Source: Taiwanofungus camphoratus
Lineage: Eukaryota > Basidiomycota > Agaricomycetes > Polyporales > Taiwanofungaceae
DNA: 64,000 nucleotides
Reading direction: 5' to 3'
NCBI GenBank assembly: GCA_003999685.1
Contig: CP021227.1
Coordinates: forward strand, 1,302,001 to 1,366,000
Of this stretch, positions 34,914-47,262 are shown in pieces. The translations under genes and the position numbers were made by a program. Numbering within the stretch: the first letter of the stretch is position 1; every line of letters starts with the position of its first letter. The notes beneath the pieces are model-generated. The model saw only the letters and a program-made list of their open reading frames with translations, made no database searches and was not told where the DNA came from.

Positions 34914-35084
34914 ACTGAATGCCTCCAATTTGGTGATGTCTACCTAGTTCCTTCTCAACTGGCGGCAGGTTTTCACTATGTATGGTAAGGTGGTTGAACT
35001 GTCTTGCCCTAAACTTGTAGCATGCAATTCTTGGTGAATGTCGCTTGTTCCACCTTTTCGCACATTGTAAGTCTCGTCAGCATA

Positions 35085-38000
35085 ATGTCTAATAAGAGAC
35101 CCAGATTGGTGAGTCCATCAGGTATCCTGGCGCGATATACTGATGGTCGCCGCTTAGGACTCAACTTCATGCTTTCTTGACGTCGAAGCACAGGTGAATG
35201 AGCACGACAGTGACTCCAGCGAGGAAGAGGAGGATGAGACTGGTGAGTCCTAAACCCGTTACAAGACACATAATCATTTAGCGGTTTACTGCAGATTTTA
35301 TTGATCATGGTACTATCGACCCGGAATATAGTGAGATGAGGAGGCTGGTGAGTAGGGAAGTTCTTGAGGAGTCTGCAGAGGCTCTTACACAGTGACTTGT
35401 TGAGAGGTATCAACATACTTCTCGTGCAACGTTCTGATGGTGGGCGGAGAAGTCTCTTCATTTGCATGCGCTTCTGCCAACCCTGAATGATCCTTCCTTG
35501 TGGATCATCAACATCAAGGTAAGTTTATCTTTAGCGATTCCCTTGCTCATACTAACTCGTTTTCTAGCCCGGGATGGAGAAGGACGCTGATGAGTCCCGT
35601 AGCCTCCTGGGCCCCGAATCACGATTTTAGGAGCTTTCTAATCCCCCAACCGACCACTCTAAGACTCTTCTACAGCCTACGACAGGAGGGATAGGTTCCT
35701 ATAATATTCCTAACGCCTCCTTTCCTTCCTAAACCCTTCTAACACCCTACAAAGTCTTGCAAAGTCACACAAGGTGCTACGAGGTTTCGAATGCTAGCCG
35801 CGAAGTCCCTAACTCCTGCTAAGTCCACTATCGGACACTGCTGGCCCTCCCATACTGTTCTATTGGATCTAGGTCCTACCTACTACATCACTCATCCCGG
35901 GCTTAGCTAAGAAGTCTTAGCTAAGTCTCTCCTAGCTCTTGTGATTGCAGCTACCTCCGATAGGCTCCAAAATGGTCCGAAGTTCCGGAAGCTGGACTTA
36001 GGAAGCCTTGCGCACCCCATGGGTCTCGATCCTATGCCATAAGGTCATCCTAGGGCGTATCCATATGGTCCTCCACCCAGTTAGAACACCTCCTACCCCG
36101 ATTAGGCCAAGTCCTGCTGCTAAGAACTTTGTACGCTCTTAGCCCACTAAGATAGTTGATCACGGTGCATGGCTGCTCTCGGATAGTCATCCCGCTCTCG
36201 TGAATGAACTTGGTCACCTTTCTACCGTATGTAGTTTCCCTGTTTCAGTTCCTATTTAGTTCCTATCCTCCTCATGTTTACTTCGGAGCCCATGCGCTTT
36301 AGTACACATTTCGGACTCGTAAGGATCACTTTGCGCAAGAATAGTTCACCTCACGCTCCCCTATTTAGTCAGAGGTAGTTTACTATGTACGAGAGAGACC
36401 CCTCAGTGCACACTTCTCTCTTTGGAATACAAGTTCCACTGTAGCTCCGATCTCAGGAAAGTGTCGCGAGTACAACCTTAGGAACGGTCCTAAGGCCCCT
36501 AAGTCTCCACCCCAGCTCCATTTCAGTACCTTTGAACTACGTCTACGCTCGCGATATATCTACGAACCACGTCTACGCTTCCAGAACTATGCACTACGAT
36601 CCACAAAGTCGCCGTGACTTCGCACCTTTCAGCACCTCATATAGCATCTACCCGGTGGGCCTCCGCCTTAGTTATACCCTTAGACTCATGTTGTGTCATC
36701 CCTACGTCCTATGAATAGCCCTACGACTCTCCCATAGCCTTAATTTCAGGCTATAGTACATCTCCCTACGCCCTCGAACTCTCTGACCTCTCCTACAGGT
36801 CTCCTACGCTAGCCAAACCTCGCCCACCTCACTCTAACAAACCTCTAAGCCTTATGCCCTTTAGCTAACTCTAGCTAAAAGGACTTCGCAGCAGTCTCGT
36901 ACCCTCTGCCGCTTAGTAGAAACTATAGTCCATTGGCTTATTGCTCCCTAACTCCATACAGCCTATGAAGTCAGCTCGTGCGATTTAGCTAAAACTTCGA
37001 AGGACTTCGCAGAATCTCGAAGAACTTCGCGTACTTCGGAGGGCCTCGCAAGGCCTTAGAGATCATATAGCACTTAGGAACAAGATCCTGTTGTGCAGGA
37101 CCCTTGACCTCTTACTCCCCCACTTACAAAAAAAAACAAGACACACAGGTTTCCCGGTATCATACAGGTTGTAGCTCCTACCTCACATCCCCACAGTTAT
37201 CACACTACCCCACAGCCACGTTGCGGAGCACTCCCTAGGTACCAGGGTCCCCTAGGTCGTATCAACGCGTTCCAACACATCCTCAACTCTTCCTTCACTC
37301 CCTCGTGTCGGTTCACAATCATATCAATTTTCATGCTCCCTGGCGTAGTCGGCCACTTGTATGTGGAGGCCGCTACAATCCAGGGGGCACTTCTGGACGT
37401 TATGGGTTCCTGTCTTGCAAACCGCGAATACACTGTTGTGCCATTGAAAGAACAGGTTGCATTGTTGAAAATGCGGTACTCTCGTCACGATGTTCTGTCA
37501 GATTCTTGGGTCAGGGTATGGTGGGGCAGGTACAAAGGTGACCTTGTGTATGTAACTTCAGTTGATAATGAGTCAGACGCTGAGCTTTGGGTGGTACCAC
37601 GTTTGAGCACCCACGCATGGCAAAAGTGGAAACAGGGCAAACATGGTAAGCGTGATCGTCCTGTTCCTGCTCTGTTCGACATACAGGAAACTCGGAGAAT
37701 CCATGGTGACAATGCAGTGCTGGCGAGCAGTGGGAAATATACTTTCCGTCGAGACATATATTGGGATGGTTTCATCAGACTCTGTCAACTGGCAACGGTG
37801 CTTCATATCCGTGACATTCAAGCAAGTCGGGAGGAATTTACGGTCTTCGCTCAAGCCTCGTTTGTATCCCAGGATACGTTGCACAGGCTGGCTGTTGCAA
37901 ATTCTCAAGCAGCCATGGCTCAAGGAGATCAGGTGAGAATCATTTTCAGCGAGCAGACAGGTCTTCAAGGTCGTATCTTGACACTAACAGACAGGATTGC

Positions 38001-39385
38001 AGAAATTGGTCTGAACATGGTCGATATATGAGGTGAAGATGTTGTGGTCGACATTGTTTCGGTGCCTCTTGAATGCTTGCAGCGCCACTTCAAAGTTGGT
38101 GACAATGTGAGAGTACAAGCAGGTGCTCAGTACGGGCGAGAGGGTATTGTCATAGTTGTAGGCATGGCAGACTTGACATTCGCTGAGCGCCGCACAGATG
38201 AGAGTGTGCGCCTTTTTTTTTCGAAACCTTCTATAACTGCTGACATTCATTCTCACAGGTCGAAGTGTTGCAAGACGACGTTACATGGCATGACCCACAA
38301 CTAACTTTTGTGAATCCAGAGAGCGTACCGAGCGATATGCGCTTATTTTCTAACTGTCCAATGCAAAATCCATGGATTATGCAGATGGTCCAGGTCATCT
38401 CAGGCCTGTTCAAGGGCTATCTGGGATACATTAAAAGTGTCAATGTCTCGACAATTGACGTTGAGATGGTGACCAGTTGAACGGTTGTATGCATTTTCTT
38501 TCTCGCAGCTAGCGTTCTGGTATATGTATCCCCCTTTTAACATTGAAATGGATGCTGATGTATATCCACTCAGGTCCCATGGCGGTTGACTTCTCCCTCT
38601 CGACCCATCAATTCAAATCAGGTCTAAGGGTGTGAGGGCACAATTCCCTGGGCCTTCCACTCCTCAGCCCTCCACTCCTCAGCCCTCTACTCCTACTCCC
38701 CCCTCCACTCCCCAGTCCTCTGTCCTCGAACTTGAAGCATCCGCTGAATCGTCGTCAGTGTCGGCCGTTGATCCTGCGTGGGATCCATCCTCTCGAATGC
38801 CAGGTTCATCAGACTTGCATTCATTACTTTGCGAATGGACACCAGAAGCACCAGTTGTGCCTGTGGATTTCGTATCCACACGTGAGTACTGATGTTTCGT
38901 GTAGATGTTGACCGACATTGATATATATCTTGGCAGCTGGAACTGCAGAGTGGCTCTTACTGCCAACATTTGCCGGCGCACTAGAGACGTATGTTGTGCC
39001 GATGCAGCTCGTCAATACCAAGCCCCACAAAGAACAGGGTGTTGTGGGCTTCGAAGATGGCAGGCACGAAGGTACGCAGGTGAACACTGTCCCTGGCCTT
39101 CTACCCCGGGATGGTAAGGTGGCTGTCGAGTTCAAGACATGATTGTCGGCGACGCTGTTGTGGGTCCCCCCTTGCTACTTGAAACATTCTCCAGCTTGCG
39201 CTGGAGCCCTTGCAATCACTATCACCGGTCCCAATGCAGGATTAATAGGCAAGGCAACAAGTAGTCGAAATTCTGGTCAAGAGGGTCCGTGGATGTTGCA
39301 GGTGGATGGTAATCGTCAGAAAATACCGGAAAATCAAAGGAATCTGGTATGGATTGTCAATCCAAGCCCAGGAGGAGATAGATAG
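35085..39385 (+). pseudogene. Spt5-like transcription elongation factor relic (acidic N-terminus, NGN, KOW), split by an LTR-like element
   Basis: Spt5 binds RNA polymerase II through an NGN domain and KOW modules. Here MSNKRPRL is followed by an acidic exon (HDSDSSEEEEDETG), then LPTLNDPSLWIINIKPGMEKD, the start of the NGN fold. The LTR-like copy at 35588-37264 interrupts this codon run. The frame resumes directly with FQHILNSSF, then VEAATIQGALLDVMG and SWVRVWWGRYKGDLVYV (KOW). Later KOW-like parts include KVGDNVRVQAGAQYGREGIV, a Pro/Ser/Thr repeat region (38.65-38.72 kb) and GPNAGLIGKATSS. In-frame stops near 35393, 35435, 38029 and further on are all TGA. It is an extra, decayed paralogue and not the essential Spt5. 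Confidence 0.8.
35588..37264 (+). mobile_element. Solo-LTR-like element, copy 3 (1677 bp)
   Basis: Same ends as copies 1 and 2, flanked by ACGC at 35584-35587 and 37265-37268. It interrupts a coding exon of the Spt5-like gene. The exon reads in frame once one ACGC is counted, which confirms both the boundaries and the 4-bp target duplication. Confidence 0.85.
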
Positions 39386-39470
39386 ATAGTCTTCCGGTTG
39401 CCCTCATTTTCTTATGTTGTGCTCATGCTTTGACAAATGCTCTGTTGCTTCCGCACGTAGTGTAGTTCTC

Positions 39471-40200
39471 TGTATCCCTTTTTACATTTATACCTGCAAA
39501 TGTATCTCTGTCTGTGTTGATTGTGCTTCGAGACTTGAGCTTGAGCTTGAGCTTGTGCCCCTGGTAGATTCTGTCTGGCTAGTGCTGCATGGTAAGATCA
39601 CTCTACTACAGCAAAACCAGTTCCCGGCCTGTAGAACGATGGCCTTAGACGTGCGAACAAAATTCACTGTACTTAGAGCCATCTGGTGCGTTTGCGAAAC
39701 ATGGTTTGGCCTCTTAAGTTAACCTCAGCGGACCGCTCAGTGGACCGCTCAGTGGACTGCTCAATTTGTGGTGTCTACATATTCTGCATGTGCCAATCAC
39801 TATCACACCCTGACATATGTAAATCCACATTTATAATATCTCTTTATGTATTTAGTTGTAGCATATCCTAACATCAGTGAGTGGACAAATTCAGAATAAT
39901 CCAAGCTCGCATATTTATAAAATTGGGAGAACATATGGGTCGATGCCATATTGAACACCACATTTACCATATGCGTAACGCTATCAGGTGTTCACATATT
40001 TGAACCGGCAAATGCTATATATTAGAACAATAAGAATTTATAAATTGCGCCCTAGAATTTATGACTCGTGAATATTCATCTACATATCTAGAGTTTGCAG
40101 AACCATATGCCGCGTGAATAAAGCTCTCAGCATTGGTCACAATATGCAATGGTATTTGCCAAGCATATTTCAAGGTGAGATATGGTGTGCCGTCTCCCGT
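39471..40200 (-). repeat. Dispersed 0.73-kb repeat, copy B
   Basis: Reverse-complement copy of 7203-7923, running from TGTATCC to GTCTCCCGT. It lies between the Spt5-like relic and the 3' end of the ABC transporter. With copy A it brackets the whole accessory island. Confidence 0.85.
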
Positions 40201-40260
40201 GGAATGTTAAGGCTACAGTGAATGACAACCCTCTATTCAATTTCTTTAGCACCATAACTT

Positions 40261-43200
40261 CTATCGAACTCCGGCCATTTTCTTCAGAACAGCGAATTCA
40301 TTCTTCCCTGTTGCCTTGCACAGAGCATGGAATTTCGATGAAGAATCCGCGAGTAAGGTAGCCGGCTTGTCGAACTCTGCGATTCGACCATGGTCGAGCA
40401 GCATGACCTGAAGGCCATTGTGAACGTGAGCTGCTGGAGGACAGGATATGCTGGGATGCTTACTCGGTCGTAGTCGATGACCGTGCGTAATCGATGTGCG
40501 ATAGTGAGAATAGTACTCTCAGCGAATTCTCTACCAGAGCATACACATGTTACACCACTGAGCACAAAGAAGTAAGTTCGTAACGCACTGTCGGATGGTC
40601 TTGCCAATCAGCTCATCCGTTGCGTAGTCAACACTGATCGTAACGTGTCAGCATATAACAAGTGTATATCTCACATCCCAATCTTACCTGGCAGTCGCCT
40701 ACAGGGTGAAAGGTTAGTATCTGGAACCAGTGGCGTATGGACACGACGTACCTCGTCCATTAAAAGCACTTTGGAGCGCTTGAGGATCGCACGAGCCATG
40801 CATAACAATTGTTTCTCACTGTGAAACGCCATATCAAGAAGTTGATTGAGTGAACCAGCAAAGGCTCATGCGCACCCAGTGGAGAAATTCTCTCCGCCTT
40901 CGGACACAGATGAATCGAGGTTGCGGAAGACGTTCGCATTTACCGCATCGGCATCTTCAGCAGGAGTGTCGCTCGAAGGAATGAGATGGACTCGTCGGAG
41001 CGCTTCGTACTACGTGAATGTGGGTGAGCAGTTACTCTGCGTCGTAGTGACTAAGAGCGTACAATCTCAGCGTCCTCATACTCATTGAAGACATCGAGTG
41101 TCGAGCGCAGCGTTCCGCTTAGGATAGTAGGATCCTCTGTTTTGTGCATTAGTCATGAAATGTAACGATGCACTGATGAGCAACTGACGAGGAATGATAG
41201 TTAATTTACTCCGCAAGTCGGTGAGACCGAGTTTAGAGATATCCAATCCATCGATGAGGATACGACCCTCGGTAGGCTCGACGAAGCGGAAGAAGGACAA
41301 CGCTAAAGTACTCTTCCCTGATCCTGTCCGGCCAAGCACACCAATCTTCTCGCCAGGCTGGATCTCGAAATTGAGATTGTGCAAGACGTTCGGGAGTTCC
41401 GGCTGTACGGTATTCAGACCATGCAAACACGAAGGGTATGCACCGGACGTACAGCATATCGGATGACAAGATCTTCACATTTGATGGCGCCTTTCTGGGG
41501 CCATGATGCTGGGGGACGAGGTTCAACGAACTCAAGAGGCTCACGCTTGAGCTCGGAGAATTCTTTGATCCGCTCAATGGCCACCTAAGAAGCAGGGAGT
41601 TCACTTCCATGTTGCTTTGTTGTGAATTGTCAGCTCACCATAGACTGTTCGAGGCCTACAAATCGTAGAACCTGTAAACACCCGCCTTAATGGCTGTAAC
41701 AGGTCAGAGCACTGGCGGACTACACACCAAGAGCAGTAACTGGGCAATAAAGAAAGCGTCAGCTACAGCTTAAGAGACTACAGAAACGATCCTCACGTCA
41801 TCCGTGACAGTCGAAGCGAACGCGAGCGCGAAACCGGCCAGGGATGCAGTAATACTGGGAGTCAGGATGGCGACGAACGCGGTCATACCAACGACAGCGC
41901 TCGAGAGAAGGTTGAATCGAGCAGACAACCATCGGTTCACTTTAACGTTCTTAGTACATTGAATAGTACGACAAATGGTTGGCTTACCTCCCCACCTCCA
42001 GTAGTAAGGGTTTGAGTTCTACAATACAAGGTATTAGAATCATATTGAGTTTTAGAGCAGAAGGCCTACAGTGTCCACGCGACGAAGCATGTCTCTCAAA
42101 AACTTAGATGAAGCTCCGAATGCGCGAAGTACTGTCACGCCAGCGATGGTCTCTCCATAGATAGAGTACAATGGCGAACGCGTCACGGAGTCTATACCAA
42201 AGATGTTGAGCTTGCAATACTGTCAAAAAATGTGAGCGCTACATACCCAGTCTGCGCATGTCACGAGAAGTCTGGCCGTAAACCTAAATCAGACAGCTTT
42301 TAGAATTTCTAATGCTATAGCTCTTGCAAGAACATCATACCCTGCCGACTTTGCGAGACGTTTCAGTTGACGGTATGTAATAGCATTAGGAAGCACTTAC
42401 TACTGTAATAGAGTGTACCAAGAAGCACGGCCGCAAGGAAGAAGGGGGGCCCGCCGACATAGGTGAGGGTGAGGAACGTCGTTGTAGCAGACAGACCATA
42501 CATGATGCTGCGACCAAAGTTATCCGGGAGAGTGCTGTCCACACCTATAGGATTCTAACGTTAACAAATAAAAAGTTATCAGCGAGACTACCCTTAATAC
42601 CCTCAAAGTCGTTTCCAAAGCGATTCAACAATCGACCACGTGATACAGTATCATGGAAACGGATGTTGGCGAATAGTACACCTTCTAGGAGTTCTGTGCA
42701 AGGTTTGAGAATAACCCAGAGATCTTGAAGAGTGACTCTCACTTTTGTAAAGAACGGTAGACGCGTGGATACCACCATGATCTTGACAAAGATGCTCAAT
42801 GGCTAAACAATCGATCACCTACGGAAAACTCACAAAGAACAAGCCACCGAATGGTAGACAAGATCAAACCTGGACTCTATGTCAGTCACTGCAGAATCGT
42901 GACATAGAAGGACAAGATACCAATAGCAGTAATCTGCACAGGCGTAAGTGGCCAGGCCATAAGTGAAGTCAAGCTAGGAATGACTTACAACGGAATAAAT
43001 AGTAATATAGTATATTGGACTTCTGGGATCTTCTTTTTCTAGAGCCGATCCGGTCCACACACTGCACAGAACTATCAGCTTCTTGTCACCGAAGTGGTTC
43101 TCATAGCGTACCGAAGCCATCCGTTTTCGAAAACCGGGCTGAGCGCTGCAAGCATCAGGGCCAGCGCAAACAATATCCAGTAGCCGTAGCCGCCGCAGGC

Positions 43201-46200
43201 ACCAATGTAGGCTGCCCAGATGTCTTTTCCAATACGTCCGACAGCACGTTTCTCTTCCTCTATAAGTTTTCGTGGGACTTTGTTCTTCTCCGGCTTCACC
43301 TCAGGGTCGATCGCCGTGGTACCGGATGTAGAAGTAGTCTCTGATGAGCCTTCACCATTGCCATTTGGCAAATTCTTTTCAGAGATGGCTTCTTCGACAC
43401 CTGTAACTGCGGTCTCTTCTTTGTCATCGGTAGAATCAGTAGCACCTGACTGAACCAGAGTGTTCAGAACATCGGACGATCGGAATGCGTCACGGTTGCC
43501 CTCGAAAATAACTCGACCGTTGTCCAGAGCTACGATGTAGCCTGCACTAGGAGCGCACAGCTGAACATGGTGCGATACTAAAATCACTGTCCGACCGCGC
43601 ATCAGATCACCCTTCAAACACTCATAGAACAAGTGACGAGCGGTGTGAGCATCAACTACACGGGACTTCATCAGCTGTGTAAGTCCTCTATTAAAAATGA
43701 TGTCTCTTACCAGCAGACAACACATCATCGAGGAGCAGCACCGAAGCACGAGAGTACACCGCACGAGCAAGCGATACTAAGCAATGCTTAGATATAGTTG
43801 TGCACCATGCTAAGTGTCAGGACACATACCCCGAGCCTTTTGTCCACCCGACAAGTTTACCTGAGGAAGAGATTAATGCGACACCTTTGAGTAACTGTAA
43901 TTGAGCACTTACTCCTCGTTCTCCAATTTCAGACATATCGCCATCTTCCAAAATTTGAAGATCGCTCAGTAACGCGCATACCTGACCATCGCTGCTCAGT
44001 GACTATGTGTAATCTAGATGTAGACGCTTTACCTCAAGTGTTTTATGATAACGTTCCTCAACAAAGGGCAGGTCAAACAGTATATTCTCTGCAAAGCTGT
44101 CATTGACAGAATCCGCACGTTCAAAAGTACACATACCTCTAATGGAAGCATTTCGCAGCCATGCGGTCTGAAACACTGTCAGACTTGCTTACATAAAGAG
44201 ATCCTGAGCGGCCTACCTGAGGAACATAAGCGCAAGCCCCTTGTACAATCCACTCCTCTTCCGGCACTAACACGCCACTAAATGAGGCAATGATATCCGG
44301 AGGGGATCGCGGACAGGTGATCCGGCCAGTGAGAAGATCCGCCTCCCCCAGCAGACCTAGAAGCGTCAGTACGTGAGCACCTTGCTCCTAGCATACAAGC
44401 ATAGAGGTGTACCGAGCAACAGTAACGACTTGCCACTCCCGAGTTTCCCACATATGAGAGAGAGTTCTCCCAACGGGAACTTAAGGGTTAAGTCCATTAA
44501 TAAGAACTTCTGTTTAGGTGTCGAAACGGCGGACGGAGCTGCACTGGTGGAGCGCACACGATCCTGCGGCCAGGTGATCGTTGCAGATTGCATGGCGATG
44601 GGATGCAGCTGTCCGTCCAGTGGAGGGACGGAGTCCACTTCGGCGCCATGTAAGTACTTCTCAATACGCCGCATGGAGACAAGCGACTAAAGATACATTA
44701 GAACAGAGAACATGACAAGGTAATATCTCTGCCACCGCACCTGAAACATGTTGATGAAGGTCTCGGGGAGTGCATTGAGTGCAAACTTCAATTCATTGAA
44801 GACTACGAAACATTGTCACACACGGACGGCCGCTGATGACAATCGGTCAGAAACGTACCACTTATCTGTGATTCACGATGTCAATGCAAGTTCCTGTATT
44901 GGCGAGGTGAATTTGAACCTACCGAAGTAAACGCGATTGACGGCGTTAAGACTTGCTCGCGGATGACGGTAAAGTGCCAAAAGGAAACGAGAGTAACCAA
45001 AATAGGTGAAGCATTCCTGATATGAGAGAGAAGGATCAACAGTGAGCGATCACTTTGAGTCTGCTTTTCGACTGCACGAACCAGATAGTATTGAAGACCA
45101 CCTATGACAACATTAGTTCATTCACAAGCCATTCCATGGGGAGACCGGGCGACATACCTCGATATGATAGTTCATTTGCTGATACTTGAGCTCTCTTTGT
45201 CGAATTTGAAGAACTTTATCTTCAAAACTGCGCTCCCATGCCATGAACTGCAGCCGAATGGACTGAGCGTATGTGGTTGCAGTATCTAAGGACGCAGGCG
45301 TACCTTGAGCATACGAATACCACCTAGAATCTGTAGAGACCATGTAAACAAAATAAGAGTATATATTGTGGAGGAGACGCACTTCATTCATAAGGCCCAC
45401 TCGCTTGTCACGGGCTTTCATCAAATTATCTTGCACCCCCACTACGACCTTACTGGCAAAGTGATTGAGAGGCAGGAACAGACAGGTCACGGCAAGTCCA
45501 AAAAAGCATGATACGCCTATCGAGTCACATTAGCAAGGTGAGACGTGATACACACAGTGATCCTACCTAGAAGATGGTACAAAAATAAGGTACCAATTAT
45601 AAGCTCAATGGGAGAATCTGTGCAGTGTCATGAATTGTCCGCTCATCAATAAAGACGTAACAAGTATGCACCAATTAGCGTGAACAGATGCCACGAGAAC
45701 TGGCCGACGCGATCGACATCGGTCGTCATAAGGGTCATGATCTGTGCTTTGCTAGAGAAATCATCCTCGTCGTTCTTCTTTCCCTCGCCTTTAGTAGCAC
45801 CGTCCTCTGGAGCTGCGTTCTCCGCTACAACAGAATCGGGTGCGGGGCCAGCAGAAGACGCGACATCTTTCCGCACCAGGGTCTTTGCAAATAGAATCGA
45901 GTTGAGCTGAACACGGAGACGCACTTGAAGGGTCATGGTGGACAGCGACCAGAGTTGACCAGCGACTGCGAAGGCAATTAATCGGCGTAACATATGAAAT
46001 CAAAGTCACAATCGTCTTACTCAGTTGGGTAATAGCGTTGCTGAAGAACAACCCTGCACAGTACACCCATCCCCAACCTCTATCTGTCCGTCGAGGGTCC
46101 AATTCAAGGTAAGCGACAACTTTCTGCAAGAAATATGCAGGACTATAGAACAGGACAGCCGAGACAGCTGCAAGCACGACGACGACAAGTAACAGGAACC

Positions 46201-47176
46201 CATTTATACGCATTAAGCGGTAGCCTAGCTCCCAACCCGACCCAGGCTTGGGCTTCCAAGTACCGATGCGCAGCTTCCAGCGACGCATTGCGCCACGCAT
46301 GCCCGCAAAGATCGCCGTCGCGCGCATGTCCGCAGGGACGATCGGCAAGTCCGCAATCTCCAGGCTCTCGGAGACGTTACCGAGCATGACAACCTTGGTA
46401 GTGTACGAGAACAGCAGCGTGTCCCATACGGACGCACCCGTGATCCCGCAGACGTTGTCCACGTACGTCGTCGAGACCTTCATAAGCGTCTTGTCCGAGT
46501 AGATCTCCTCCGATGGGAAGTGCAGCGGCGGCCCGCGTGGCATTGTTACAGACAGCACAAGGCACACACCGTAGAGGCCGAGCGCGGCATACCACAGAGG
46601 GACGGGCACAAATGACGACCGAGATACTCGCATGCCCGCGACGCTCGAGGACGGCAGGATGGCGGTCGTAAACAGCAGGCTGGTGGCCACGAATGTCAAG
46701 TAGAAGAGGTGAGTGATTGACACGGAGTGCGCATCATCTTGTTGATTGACAGAGCGCGCAGACACAACAACAGCGTATAGAGCGAATACAGCTTGTAGGA
46801 TGTGGACAGTCAAATTGGTACGGTCACGGTCTATGGCGGACCACCCGAGACAGATGCATTGGATTGCCAAAATGGCAGCAAGAGGCACTGTCAGAGCCAG
46901 CTTCCGCAGTCGCATCTGAAGTAATATCAGTCGTCTGCACCTCAGAACAAGATGCACACTAACCCGATACCAGAAGCCTTCTTCGTCGACAGGCGTGCCA
47001 TCAATGAGGTCTTCCGGTTTTGTTACATCAAAAGGGTCGCGCTGGAGGAAACCTTCCTCAGGGGCGGTTGGAAGCTGGACTTTCCCTTCGTTTGGAGGCA
47101 CGACGAAGAAGAGGCCTAAACTGCATGCTGCGGTGACAACGTTGGCAATCGCTACTTCAAGTTGGTATTGAGGCAT
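40261..47176 (-). CDS. ABC transporter, ABCC/MRP family (full-length, two NBDs)
   Basis: ATP-driven exporter of conjugates or drugs, of the multidrug-resistance-associated type; vacuolar or plasma membrane. The long first exon (46.97-47.18 kb and following) has several N-terminal membrane spans (LALTVPLAAILAIQCICLGW, LFYLTFVATSLLFTTAI), then TMD1. NBD1 shows Walker A GKLGSGKSLL near 44.4 kb, VNLSGGQKARV signature near 43.85 kb, SRASVLLLDDVLSAVDAHT near 43.65-43.75 kb and VILVSHHVQLC. A charged linker rich in Glu, Ser and Thr follows (43.2-43.5 kb). NBD2 has Walker A GRTGSGKSTLALSFFR near 41.3 kb, a degenerate signature before EKQLLCMARAILKRSKVLLM, and TILTIAHRLRTVIDYDRV. It ends KKMAGVR at 40261. 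Many introns of about 50 nt. Substrate unknown. Confidence 0.9.
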
Positions 47177-47262
47177 AAGTAATACAGTAATCTATTGAGC
47201 AGCAAACGGCCGTCGTTGGGTCACAGAAGGCCAGGAGCAGATAAGTCTCGAGTGAATTACTG

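Noticed and set aside
35009-35467. 152-codon minus-strand frame
   Set aside because: It is antisense to the spliced Spt5-like exons, which have clear family similarity.
7203-40200. Starship-like giant element
   Set aside because: No tyrosine recombinase of the DUF3435 type was seen, and Starships are known from Pezizomycotina, not mushrooms.
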